DNA of 64,000 bases from Aphrophora alni (lineage: Eukaryota; Arthropoda; Insecta; Hemiptera; Aphrophoridae), in the NCBI GenBank assembly GCA_963513935.1, contig OY740772.1:99963340-100027339 (forward strand). Reading direction: 5' to 3'. The translations under genes and the position numbers were made by a program. The notes under the pieces were generated by a model, which worked only from the letters and a program-made list of their open reading frames with translations, did no database searches and was not told the DNA's origin. The number at the start of each line of letters is the position of its first letter. The first letter of the stretch is position 1. Shown here one piece after another: positions 13,101 to 26,900 of this stretch.

Positions 13101-14885
13101 ACAAACAGCACAGAATCTCTTTGATACACTCGAACGACTATATTATGAAAAATCTTTGTATCTGTCAGAGATAAAGAGTAAGATATAAGAATGAGCTGTG
13201 TATGACATTTCGAGATAACCCACCTATCTTTACTCTACTCAAAGTATAATGGGCACGAACGAGGGACAAATACGGAAAATCAAACTATTTGGATGCACTC
13301 AATGCAAGTCGTGAAAGAGATGGGAGGATTCAGTTGACACCATATAAGGAGTTTGCTATACGTATGAAGCTGAAGGATGGTGTGCTAAAATCGAGAAGAC
13401 TGGAGGAGGATCATCAGAGAGAATAGGGTTTGACTTGGACTGTAGTGTTAGAGAAGATGTTTATTTACAAGTTAAAATTATAAGTTTTGATCTAGGCCTA
13501 CTTACAGTTTGTGTTTAAATAGGTCATAAAAAGTAGAGGAACTGAAGGTGTTATTATAAGCAGATGATGTCATGGCATGGGAGTGAACTGAGAAAGGCAT
13601 GAAAAGAGAACAAAATGGACATGGGGATTGTGAAAACCCTGTTTTGATACAAATTTGGTTTTGGGGATGGATGAGCGAGAAATTTTGTGCCATGTTATTA
13701 CACTGTTTATTAATGTTCATGTCCTCAAGCTTGTACACAATTTGAAGATATCCTGTGGTAGAATACCTCGTTATTACCTGTTGGGAAACATTGTAGAAAA
13801 CAATTACTCTTGATACAAAAGCATTCTATCAATCAACAAAATGTTTGTTTTCATTGTTTGATTTATGTTTTTACAACGGGATATTCAACAACACAGAAGC
13901 ATATTTAAATATATATTACGTTCACAAAACCACTATACTATTTTATACATTTGACACAGTTTTACTGTAGTTATAAGAATAAAACATGTTTATGCAAGTA
14001 TTTGGAAATGGGTATGGGCATACAGAACAAAATTGTTCATTATCTGAAAAAACAAAGCACCTGGAGTAAAATACCTTTTATTTTAAGTTCTACTCTACAA
14101 TCACATCTAGATTTTATAATAAACTTCCTGACAAAATTTAAAACAAGTTGATGGGACCATCATGGTACTTATTAAGCCCTATCATACAAGGAAATCGTTT
14201 AAATGTAATACCCAAATGTTTGTTTCTAGACCTCGTAGAAAATGGTAAAATTGTATTGTTAGATTAAGGGGTCTTATCAAGTAGGGTGTTTGTTTAAAAC
14301 AGTTGTTATACATGTTTTCTGGTTTATAATGGTTTTCTTGTCTTCATTCGCTTTACTCATATCAGTATCTCAGCCCTGGCGGATCTCGAAGCTGTACATA
14401 TATGAAGAAGCCTCACTTACTTACGCTCAGTCAATGACTCAGTCCTGCCTAATTTCTAAACTATAGAAATATCATATTTTAGTGGGAGGTCAGGGTTCAA
14501 AATTGGGTACTTACGTATTAGCCGGAGGTCACCCTTATACAGTGCACTGCGGCTGTTTTGGTTGTCATAAATATTTCAGTTGGAGTTTCCTTACTTCGTT
14601 ACGAATATAACGATACCAGATAAGTTTTGGTTGTCATAAATATTTCAGTCGGAGTTTCCTTAGTTCGTTACGAATATAACAATACCAGATCAGTCATACT
14701 TTCGCGCGCATTGCCTGTCTCGGCGTGTGTCTAGGTCAGTGTCCCGAGTGGTTTATTGCCGTGCAGTAGGCTAATATGTAAGTACCAGATATTTCAATCT
14801 ATAATATCCGTGATTAAAGATTTTATCCGTGATCTAATTTCAAATTATTAACTTCAATAAACTTACGAAAGGTTTGGCCAGGTGG

Positions 14886-14919
<34 letters not shown>

Positions 14920-17900
14920 CTACCTGGCCAAACCTGTCAGGGTAAAAAAAGTAAACAAATTATTAACTTCAATAAATGTAAAAGGTTTAGCCAGATTAAT
15001 AGCAATCTAGCTTAGTCATTGAAACAACCAAAACCGCCGCAGCACACTGTATAAGGGTGGCCTCCGGCTAATAAGTAAGTACCCAAAATTGTTTAAAATG
15101 GGCGCTATTTTTACATTTTCAATTCCATAGGATTTTATATGAGAACACTACAGTCCCATATACCAAATTTCATATTCCTATCTTAATTTTTACACCCTCT
15201 GTCATGTTTATATTAAACATATGAATCTATATGCCATCAAACGTGAAGATTAGTAAAAAACAGAAGTCAACAATTTTGGAATTACCAAATTTAGTCTATA
15301 CTTCGTATACTATTAGTTAGTATAAATATCTGAGCCTTCTAATAGACTGTTTTTGAACATGGACTATATTGAGAGCTTGTTGTACATGTTCTGTAATGGA
15401 ACATTGCAGTAAGTTTGTGTGTGTCTGCGTGCATGTATGAGATAGAGTGCAGGCATGTTTGAGAAAATTCAATTAAGAATGGTAAGATTTGGAGAGAGTG
15501 TTACCAATGTGTAGAAGAGTTAACTTCTTGTTATTTTAACATGTTTGTTTAAGTTATTGTTATTTATTTACTAATATTTAATTAATAAAAAAAATATTTT
15601 GCTTTTTCACATTTATCTTTTGTAAATTATTTTATAATGGTACTATTATAATTAATAAATACCCACACTACAAACTACCCAAACCATTAAAAAGAATAAT
15701 AAAATGTAACCACCATCACAAGTAAACTGATGTAATTAGAATAGTATATTAACAACAAATTGTGTAAACTAGGCCTAACCTACAAATAGGCTAGATGAAA
15801 TAATTGGACTCTAAGATATGTAATGTGAATCAATCGTTTTAATAGAACCATTTCCAAAAACATTATTTTCAGTAATCAGTAAGTTTTACTTATACATTCA
15901 TCCAAAAATGAGCAAACACATTAGAATAATGTATCCCTACAAAAATTGTAAATTAGAAATACGATAAATATTAGATTTCCTAATTCCTAGAATATCCGTC
16001 TTAAAACAACAGCTGTTCATTTTATATGTAGGAAAATAGATTGCAAAGTACGTGGAGTAGTACAATAAACTATTTGAGTTTCATATTAATGTTCAATTAA
16101 CGTAAAGTAAAGCCAATTTGTAACTAAAAACCTGATCTAGATATTTGAATATGTTTAAACAAACGAACTAATAAATCCAAAACGAGATATCAAATAGGAG
16201 TGCACATTATATGCAAAGACACAGCCTGCACTCGGCAAGTGGAGAAATGAAATCAAGCCGGAAGACCACGTGATAATCAGCAGCCAATCACAACACGCTA
16301 ATGGCGATCAAAAGGAATTTTAAAAGAAGACGAAGCCGCGAAAGAAGCTTCCCGGCGTCTATACGGAAAAGATGTTTTAAGCGTGGGTGAAGTAATTTTA
16401 ACATTTTTTTAAATAGAAAAATAAAGTGTCAGTGGTTAAAGAACAGTGAAATCTGGTAATACGAAACTTATTTTAATATTAAATTAATAAAGAAACTATG
16501 AACAATTAACACATTATGAGATAAATTCAAAAGAAATAATTCTATCTGGACAAGCCTAGCCTACAGGCAAAATCTTAAATAAGAAATCACAATTTGTTGA
16601 TCATAAAATTTAATGCAGAGTATTAATTTTTTTTTATATAAAATGCGTATATATAATAGACTATTTTAGAATAGCCAGCACGATAACCCCAAACCCGAGA
16701 TACATTTATAAATAAATATTGAGCTAAGCCTTGGCAGATTAATAAAAACAATTGTGTGTTCCAATATGTCTGAAAATCTAACCAACAAAATTTTAGAATG
16801 TAAAATGTCTTTTGATGAATATTTTTTTTGATTGTAAATGAACATTAAATTATTAATTGATTATTAATAAATGATAAAATTGTACAATAAAATTAATGGA
16901 GAGTCATTTATTTGTAAAGTTAATTGCTCATAAAGCTAACCAAATAAGTTCTCCCATTCTATATGAAATAAACTCATAAAATAATTATTAATATATTTAT
17001 AATATTATTTTTTTGATTTATAACACCAACAATTAATTTTTTTTTGGTTGTTATAAAATTGGCATCCCAACGTGTTGGCTATTTTAAATTAGAAAATTTG
17101 CAATCTGTCTTCAATTTAATTTAGTCATTAAGTAAATAAGATCAATATAAATTAAGACACTTATAAATTTGAATTTAGGATAGATGATATATGTGTAGTT
17201 ATTTAAGAAATTTATTTAGACATTTTATTAGAATAAGCTTTTATAAACCAAAATGGAAAACCATCAAGACAACGCACCCACATACAACCTCCGTACCGAT
17301 TTAAAACAAACCGACAAAGCTAAAGAAGCCAAATTGAAACACCTGCGTCCATCTACATCTGCAGTGATAGAAACGGAAGCTCGCGAAGACATGGCAATCG
17401 ATGTTGACGAAACCGGAAAACAAACTGTAGAACAACCAATCGACCTACTTGAACAAATTACTTCACTAATTAACGGTCTACAAATTAATATGGAAAATAA
17501 ATTTAAACAAAACGAAATAAATCTAACGAACATTGAAAGTCAAATAGATAATAAATTTAAATTAAATGAAAATAAAATAGAAGCGACTGTAAACTTAATA
17601 AAAGAAGAAATTGAAAATTTTAAAGACTCCTTAGCCACACAAATATATGCTGTAGAGGCCCAATTTGACAAGAAATTTTCAGAAATCGAAACCGCTGTAG
17701 TACAGACTAATAATAAACTCGAAGAATTAGAATCGAAAGTTAACCAGACAATAAACGAAGAAACACTTATCGAGAAATTAAACGGACAAGAAGTCCAAAT
17801 TAATAACAAATTATTTTCTAATAGGCAATCGATACTACAGGAAGTAGGATGATTGAAAGGGTACCAAAATCCATCGGTAAAAGCGGATATCCGAACATCC

Positions 17901-20900
17901 ACGTCACCTGTGGATCGAATAACTTAGAAAATGGTAGCCTAATCAATCAAACGTTACCAAAATTTAATGGTAGACAATCTAATCCTAACGAATACATCCA
18001 GCGACTTGGGAGATACTATGAAAGACTCACAAGTAGGAAAATTAACCAAATCGGAGATGAACAAGACTGCCTATTTGATGTTATTGAAGCCAGTTTAGAA
18101 GGGGGTGCTGCAAGGTGGTGGCAGCTTATTAAATTTGATATAAGGAATTTCGATCAATTCAAGGAGGAGTTTCTTATAAAATTTTGGAGTAGAGATGTCC
18201 AAAAAGGCACCAGGCAAAAGTTGGAATTAGAAAGGTTTCGAATCGGAGGGAAGCTCTCTAGAAGTGAGTACTTCATAGATAGAGTGCTAACTATGAAATC
18301 TATGACACCTGAACCTCCAGAAGAAGATATTATTGCCGTCCTAGTTGAGCACTTCGACAAACGGATCCAGGATGCTCAAAGAGTCCAAAACATTATCACC
18401 ATAATAAACCAAGAATTCGGAATATGGCCTTTAAACGAAGAAAAAAGAGATATGATAGGAAAATATACAAATATAAACATTTCAAACTTATATTGTGAAA
18501 AGGATTTTCTCTTGAATGAAGAAGACACAACCAGCGACCAAAATACAATAAATAGGAATTGTCCAGAAATCAACGTTAAAATCAATAACATAAGTATTAG
18601 AACTCTCATAGACACAGGAAGTAGTTTAACATGTATTTCTGAAAGTTGGTTCTACAACCATAAGGAAAGGCTAGGACAATTTGAAGAACTACCGCTCACT
18701 AATACATTTATCACGACAGCACTCAACCAAAAATCGAAGAGTTACTAAAATCTTACAACTAAAGGCGAAAATAAATCAGTATGAATTTGATATACAGTGT
18801 ATACTTGTCCCAAATCTGATTAGACATTGTATAATTGGAATGGACACAATTAGCCAACTTCGAATGATCATAGACTTCGACGAACAAATGATAAAGTTCA
18901 AGAATAAAGAAAACGAAATAATTTGCGTCAAGTTTGAGGAAGAAGAAGGTGAAGCTATAGTGTCGTATTATACAGTACGACGACAATGAAGGACAAGAAT
19001 GGACGAATAATAAATGTATGAAATACTATAAAAAGCCTAAAAATCAAAATGAAATAGAAGTAAGAAATATGTTTGCTGATAATGATAGAATGAGCCAGTT
19101 ACAGAAAGATCAAATAATAGAGTTAATTTACAAATACAAGGCAGTATTTTCAGAGCAACCTGGTCGATGTAATCTATATAAACATAGAATACAGATTGAT
19201 AAACCAGAGTGTTATAGAGCACAATGTTATCCTATTCCAATAAATTTACAAGATGCAGCAGAATCAGAAAAACCCAAGCAAAGAGAGCAGAAAAATTTAA
19301 TACAACATATAAAATCACCACATTTGAAGAAGACGAACTAGTTCTAGTCAAAACTTTTCCACAATCAAGCCAAGGATACGGTGAGACAGCCAAACTCTTC
19401 ACTATATATATAGGACCATTAAAAATATTAAAGAGAATTGGAAAAGCAACTTACACACTCAAAAACGATCAACATAAAACATTTGGACCATATCACATTT
19501 CGTTATTGAAAAAAATATCATAACGCAATCCAACCTGTACAGACCAATAATAAAACTAGACCAGAAGAAGACTCAGTGTAAATGAAACACACAGAAGGAA
19601 ATTAATTGTGAATACCCCCATGTGAACTATAATAAGTGATACTTATGACCATTCCCCAAGTGAACAGTAACCCCAAGTTTGTGAATATCCCTATATGTGA
19701 ATTAACAATTGAACCTGTGAACAATATCACAACCCCTGAACTATTATTATCCTTACATGTATAAATAATTGTGTTATGTGTACCCATTATATAAACAATA
19801 TTAAACCCTAATACAACATTAAATTATATTGTAGTATATAGTGTACAATCTTAAACAATAATATGGTCTTAGTTAACCATATATTATATACCCATACAAA
19901 CAGAAAACCCAAAGAAATAAATGTGTAGTGACAACCCCATATATGAACCATTCCCAATGACCCAAAACCCCAGTGATAGAGACACCAATTATTGAGATAA
20001 ATCAACCATGTAGTCCCAATATCCAGGGGAAAAAAATAATTATATTGAATGTTATAAAACAATTTAGGGCTGAGTGCCAAAATGTTATCAAAGTCATGTT
20101 ATGTTAGAATATAAGTCAAAACGTTAATGTTATGCTATGTTATGTTATGCTATGCTATGTTATGTTATGTTATAAAAGATGTTTGTTATTAGAATATTGT
20201 GAAACAGAAAATATTGTAGAGAATTTAAGTCCCATTATCAAAATAATTTATGTTCAAATTCAAAATTTTCACAAAATTATTTGAGGAGCAATTATAATGG
20301 TACTATTATAATTAATAAATACCCACACTACAAACTACCCAAACCATTAAAAAGAATAATAAAATGTAACCACCATCACAAGTAAACTGATGTAATTAGA
20401 ATAGTATATTAACAACAAATTGTGTAAACTAGGCCTAACCTACAAATAGGCTAGATGAAATAATTGGACTCTAAGATATGTAATGTGAATCAATCGTTTT
20501 AATAGAACCATTTCCAAAAACATTATTTTCAGTAATCAGTAAGTTTTACTTATACATTCATCCAAAAATGAGCAAACACATTAGAATAATGTATCCCTAC
20601 AAAAATTGTAAATTAGAAATACGATAAATATTAGATTTCCTAATTCCTAGAATATCCGTCTTAAAACAACAGCTGTTCATTTTATATGTAGGAAAACAGA
20701 TTGCAAAGTACGTGGAGTACTACAATAAACTATTTGAGTTTCATATTAATGTTCAATTAACGTAAAGTAAAGCCAATTTGTAACTAAAAACCTGATCTAG
20801 ATATTTGAATATGTTTAAACAAACGAACTAATAAATCCAAAACGAGATATCAAATAGGAGTGCACATTATATGCAAAGACACAGCCTGCACTCGGCAAGT

Positions 20901-23900
20901 GGAGAAGTGAAATCAAGCCGGAAGACCACGTGATAATCAGCAGCCAATCACAACACGCTAATGGCGATCAAAAGGAATTTTAAAAGAAGACGAAGCCGCG
21001 AAAGAAGAAGCTTCCCGGCGTCTATACGGAAAAGATGTTTTAAGCGTGGGTGAAGTAATTTTAACATTTTTTTAAATAGAAAAATAAAGTGTCAGTGGTT
21101 AAAGAACAGTGAAATCTGGTAATACGAAACTTATTTTAATATTAAATTAATAAAGAAACTATGAACAATTAACACATTATGAGATAAATTCAAAAGAAAT
21201 AATTCTATCTGGACAAGCCTAGCCTACAGGCAAAATCTTAAATAAGAAATCACAATTTGTTGATCATAAAATTTAATGCAGAGTATTAATTTTTTGAATA
21301 TAAAATGCGTATATATAATAGACTATTTTAGAATAGCCAGCACGATAACCCCAAACCCAAGATACATTTATAAATAAATATTGAGCTAAGCCTTGGCAGA
21401 TTAATAAAAACAATTGTGTGTTCCAATATGTCTGAAAATCTAACCAACAAAATTTTAGAATGTAACAATGTCTTTTGATGAATATTTTTTTTTGATTGTA
21501 AATGAACATTAAATTATTAATTGATTATTAATAAAATTGCTCATAAAGCTAACCAAATAAGTTCTCCCATTCTATATGAAATAAACTCATAAAATAATTA
21601 TTAATATATTTATAATATTATTTTTTTGATTTATAACACCAACAATTAATTTTTTTTGGTTGTTATAATTTTGATCTTAGTGTTTTTAAAACTTTAACTG
21701 CTCCTTTCTAATTCTTTCTACTCTTTTTACTTATTATAAATACTGTAACCTCAAAAATGGGTTTGATCTTGAGGTTACAAATATGATTCTCATTAAAGTT
21801 TTTTTTCCCCCTTCCCACCCCTTGTTGATTTAAGGCAAAAAGTTCCTAGTCATTATCACCTGAAGATCATCAAACAAAGACACCTAGTCCTCAAATATTC
21901 TCATAGCATCAGGGCCAGAAGAGAACAAGATTTGGTCAAAAGAAATCTGATAAGGAATATCAAAGATAAGGCTCTAATCCAAGACTATATGAAAAAAGGG
22001 TGTACATCCAGCTAGGATCCCTTGGGATTCCGATAATAATGTTGCTAATTAGAAACTAGTTTATATATACACATTAAATATTGTGTATGTATTTATTTTG
22101 TGCTTCTTTCTTGGGTGTGTGTATTATTACATAATAATGTATTCAAAAAAGGAACTTTGTAAATTGACACAATTATCTTTCTCATGTAAAGTAGTGCATT
22201 ATTTTTTAATACAGTTCATCATCTACATTTACTGTGTAATAATTTTCTGCTTTTTATGTTATTATTAAATATGCATGCAAAATTATGAAGGAGTGAAATA
22301 AATAATTAATTAAATTTTAATTAAAAATGTTATTTTTTACAAATAGACCTACTTTATATTAATTTATTTCAAGAACAGTTCTTATTATTATTTTATATTG
22401 CCAAGAATAAAACCTTAGATTGCTTACCACAGTTTTGGTCTTTCTAGTTTTCTTTTCTTTCTTCTTCTTTTTCTCTTCTCCGCTTCCACCACCAGAGGCA
22501 TCTGATCCTTCATCTGAATCAGTAGGTGTAGGATTGGAGTCATATCTATACAGTTGAAATAATAAAAATTAGTAATACAGAATGAGATACATGTCGGACT
22601 TGCCAGTTGTAAGTTTCTTTAAACCTTGATTTGAATATTTTCTGTTTAAAGTTTGTGGTTCCAATTACTAAGTTGGATTACAAATATCCATGAAAAAAAG
22701 AAAATATTTGTAAAGAGATTTTATAAACGTGACCGCCTCATATTTTATAACAAGAAACTATTTTTATGTTAAAAACCAACAATACTTATTTTTTTAGTGA
22801 TACTGTAAGCTTTAAAATTGTTTTAACTACTATGATAATGAATACGACATATAATTATTGAAAGACAACAATGTGTATTGTGGTTTCACAAATTATTATT
22901 TGCACGCAAGAGCATGTTCGTATCATACTCTAGAGGTTTTAATTTTTATTGTTTAATATTCAACACACATAAGAAATAATTAGAATAAAAAACAACTCAC
23001 ATTGTTTTATGGAAATATTCCAAAATATATATAGACACTTTTTGTTACTAGATCCAACTTCTTAAATCAATATAACAAACAGTACAGAAATGAATATTCA
23101 ATCAAATCAGATGAACTATATACAATTTATCAATAAGAAAACAATTAATCCTTTAAACATGTTATTTCGCAAATCCTAATTTGGCTGAAACATGAAATAC
23201 GGGATATTCCGCTGGCATATATTGAAAACCATAGCAATAAATATAGTTGGTATATTAGTAATAGTGGGTAGAAAAACACAGAAATATATAGGTGAAGACC
23301 AGAGCAATTAATGTGAGCCAATCTAGTCTTAATGTGATTGGTCAAAATTGTGTTTATTTAGTAATCTGATGTCTGTAATATCACCCCAATGTTCTAAGTG
23401 GAATATTCTGCAGACGCACTAGTTCTCACTGAGTAGTATAAGAGAGTTAACCTATGTTATATTGTGAATTTATCTGTAAGATTACTTATTACATATTATT
23501 TATTAATGTTACTATTAATCCAATTTGTTAATTTTTTCATTTCGTATAATTTTTGAATTAATTTGTTATTATTATATTCGAAAGAAAAAAATATCTTTAA
23601 CAAATTAATATTTTTCTCTATAAATGAAAATTAGGCGTGATTACCTAATTAGCTGTAACAGTGGTCATGTTCTAAGGGTTGAATAACACACAGATGATAA
23701 AATAGTACACAAATTTCATACATTGTTTACTGAACTCGACATGAATATATAAAAAGTCCCAGTTGTATGAACTTTTTTAACCAGTTGAAAGGCAGTTGTT
23801 GATCAAAAATGAAGTACCGAAAAACTGTTTCAAAAGTTCATCATTTTTACATTTTAAACATCATATTCAAGGGAATAGTAAAATCCAATTACTAGAATAA

Positions 23901-26900
23901 AAATTATCGATTACTCCAATTGTGAGGTTATGTTTCAATAATTTTATTTATTTAACTAATACCATTTTTATTTCTCATTGTAGAAAACACATTTCAGAAG
24001 TTAATTATAAAGTTTTTAAAATCATAATAATAACATTTTGCACTGAAAAATTATTTTTTAAAACCAATTTAAAAAACTACCATATTGAAATTTACAGCCT
24101 GATTTTTCTGGTATATATATATATACAGTAGAACCCCTCAAACTCGACACAATGTGGACTTTAAGGTTGTCGAGTTTGGGGGTTGTCGAGTTTTAGGGAA
24201 CTTTGTTATTTAATGGTTAGGTTTGCAACAAATACTCAAAATTACTTTAAATAACTGTACATTTATTGATTATCAATGATTACACGTTTATTGCAAAAAA
24301 GTCCCTGCCTGACAACAACAAAAATAGTGTGTTCAATCACACATTTAAATGAAATTTATCGATGGGTCAAATGAGATTTAAAAAGTATTGGCCTTGTACA
24401 ATAGGCTCAGTAAACTAAAAAGACCTAGGTATCCTAATATGCTGTAATAAAATTTACAGTAAAGTCTACAGTAAAAAACAGACAGTCCATTAAATATTTT
24501 TAAAGATTAAAACAATTTTATATATAAAAAAAACATTAGAGCAAAGTTAGCATTTTTTGAAAAAAACTTTGGATTGATCTTTGTTTTTCATTTTCGACTC
24601 AACGTCTGGCAGCTTCATCTCGAAGTCGCCGAAGAAAAAGAATGTCCATACCAAACACGGTCCAATACAAATGCTATAAATTGAACTGCTGATCGCATAT
24701 AATTAAGAGTCGGGTCATTTTTCTCACCTGGTTAAGACCTTTATTACAAAACTTGAATCATAGTTCTACGACGCTCCGTAGAATTGTTATGACAAAAGAC
24801 TTGCCGCTTACTTTAACGGAATCGGTGCTAATGACCGGTAGCATCCGGGTGGTTAGGCGCTTGGGTTCACAACAATATGAATGTTTTGACAACACATGAT
24901 TAGGGCTGTCCCGGTCTACCTGGACCCTTTATCTTTAACTTTGGCCTCTACTATACAGTAGGATTAGAAAGTGGCTAGACAAAGGAGCAACCCTCACAGC
25001 TGTATAAACAAAAGTGACAAGCCTCAACCTCCCGGCATCTGGCAGACGCACATGGTGTAAAACAATGCAGTGAATGACCTTGGAAATCCCACGCTCCTGG
25101 TCACTGGCCCTGTCGAGTTTGAGGGGTTTACTATATTTATATTAGTTATTTAACAAATTATGAAGTGGAAATGTTATACCGGATTCGCCAGCATCAGATG
25201 CAACCAGAGACCATCAAGTCCGTCATTGCCAGCGTTATTCCAGTGGCATCTTCAGGCCTCTTAGAGCACTTGAAACTACAGAACTGTGGACTTCTCCTAG
25301 GCCTACTGACTCTCTGCTCTACACATATCGACTCTCCCTTCAACTACCTCTACACCAATCTCCGCACTACTTCTTCTAAAATAAAATCTCTCTACCACCA
25401 TTCACCATAAGCCTACTCCTCTTCGCCAAACCTTAGCTGATCAACAGTGAGTCTATATGAGTTTTTGGAAAGTTGTTTGACCTGATTTTTTGCCAATGTT
25501 AAGAAATTAACTCTTTTAGATAAAATAACATAAAGAAATAATACTGTAGAAGTTTTTTATCATGTTTATAGATCATGATAATGATTTGATAATGCAAAAT
25601 GGTGAGTACATAAACAATGTGATTGTCAATACATCAATAAAGTCACAGTGTATAAACATGCAAGGCTTGTATAACATTTGTATATTTTAAGTTTAAAATA
25701 ACTTACTCCTCCGCTACGTCGCTATCTACTTGATTAGGATTGAAATCTTCATCTGTAGACTCATCTTCTGAATCTCCTCCTTCATCATCATCTCTCTCCT
25801 CAGCTTCTCTCTTCACTCTTGCCAAGTAAGCATCAGGTTCTCCTTCCTTATCCGAATCACCAAAGTCATCATTGTAGCTGACTTTATCCTGAAAAGTAAC
25901 AAAACTTATCAAAGTCTCATTGTAGCCAACTTTATCCTGCAAAGTAACAAGACTATCAAAGTCTCATTGTAGCTGACTTTTCCCTAGAAGGAAACAAAAC
26001 GATTAAAGTTTCAATGTAGCTGACTTATCCTGTAAACTAACAAAACTATCAAAGTCTCATTGTAGCTAACTTTTTCCTGCAAAGTAACAAGATTATCAAT
26101 GTCTCATTGTAGCCGACTTACTCCTGCAAAGTAACAAAACTATCAAAGTCTCATTGTAGCTGACTTTATCCTGCAAAGTAACAAGATTATCAATGTCTCA
26201 TTGTAGTCGACTTTATCCTGCAAAGTAACAAAACTATCAAAGTCTCATTGTAGCCAACTTTTTCCTGCAAAGTAACAAGATTATCAATGTCTCATTGTAG
26301 TCGACTTTATCCTGCAAAGTAACAAAACTATCAAAGTCTCATTGTAGCTAACTTTTTCCTGCAAAGTAACAAGATTATGTCTCATTGTAGTCGACTTTAT
26401 CCTGCAAAGTAACAAAACTATCAAAGTCTCATTGTGGCAGACTAACCTGCACAGTAAAAACAATATCAAAGTCTCCTTATACCTGTCTCAAAATGTATAA
26501 ATATTATCCTTTCAGATAAATTCTTACAATTCAGAAACAAATAATAAATAATTACTAATTCCTATTAAAACAATTTCATAATAAACAGTATAATTCTGTT
26601 TTTAAAGTTATTGGATGAATAATGATGGATTGTTCATATGATATAGTTTATTAGAACATACATAGAAGTGTTTTAAAATATCAGGACTACTTACTGGAAC
26701 ACAACAAATGTGTAAGCACCTTGTTTTATCTTTATGAATATCAGTGCAAGTACAAGTTTTGTGTTGTGCATACATTGAAACCACACAATTAAAGTTGATT
26801 AGCAAAACAAATTAATAATGAAACCTTCTTAAAAATAAAAGATTTTGTCGTGCAATTGAACGGGGTTCATGTATCAAATGTAAACAAGTGTGTAGTTAAA

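Noticed and set aside
25165..25410. 81-codon plus-strand frame next to the pogo-like element
   Set aside because: No recognisable family or expression signal; could be a transposon fragment.
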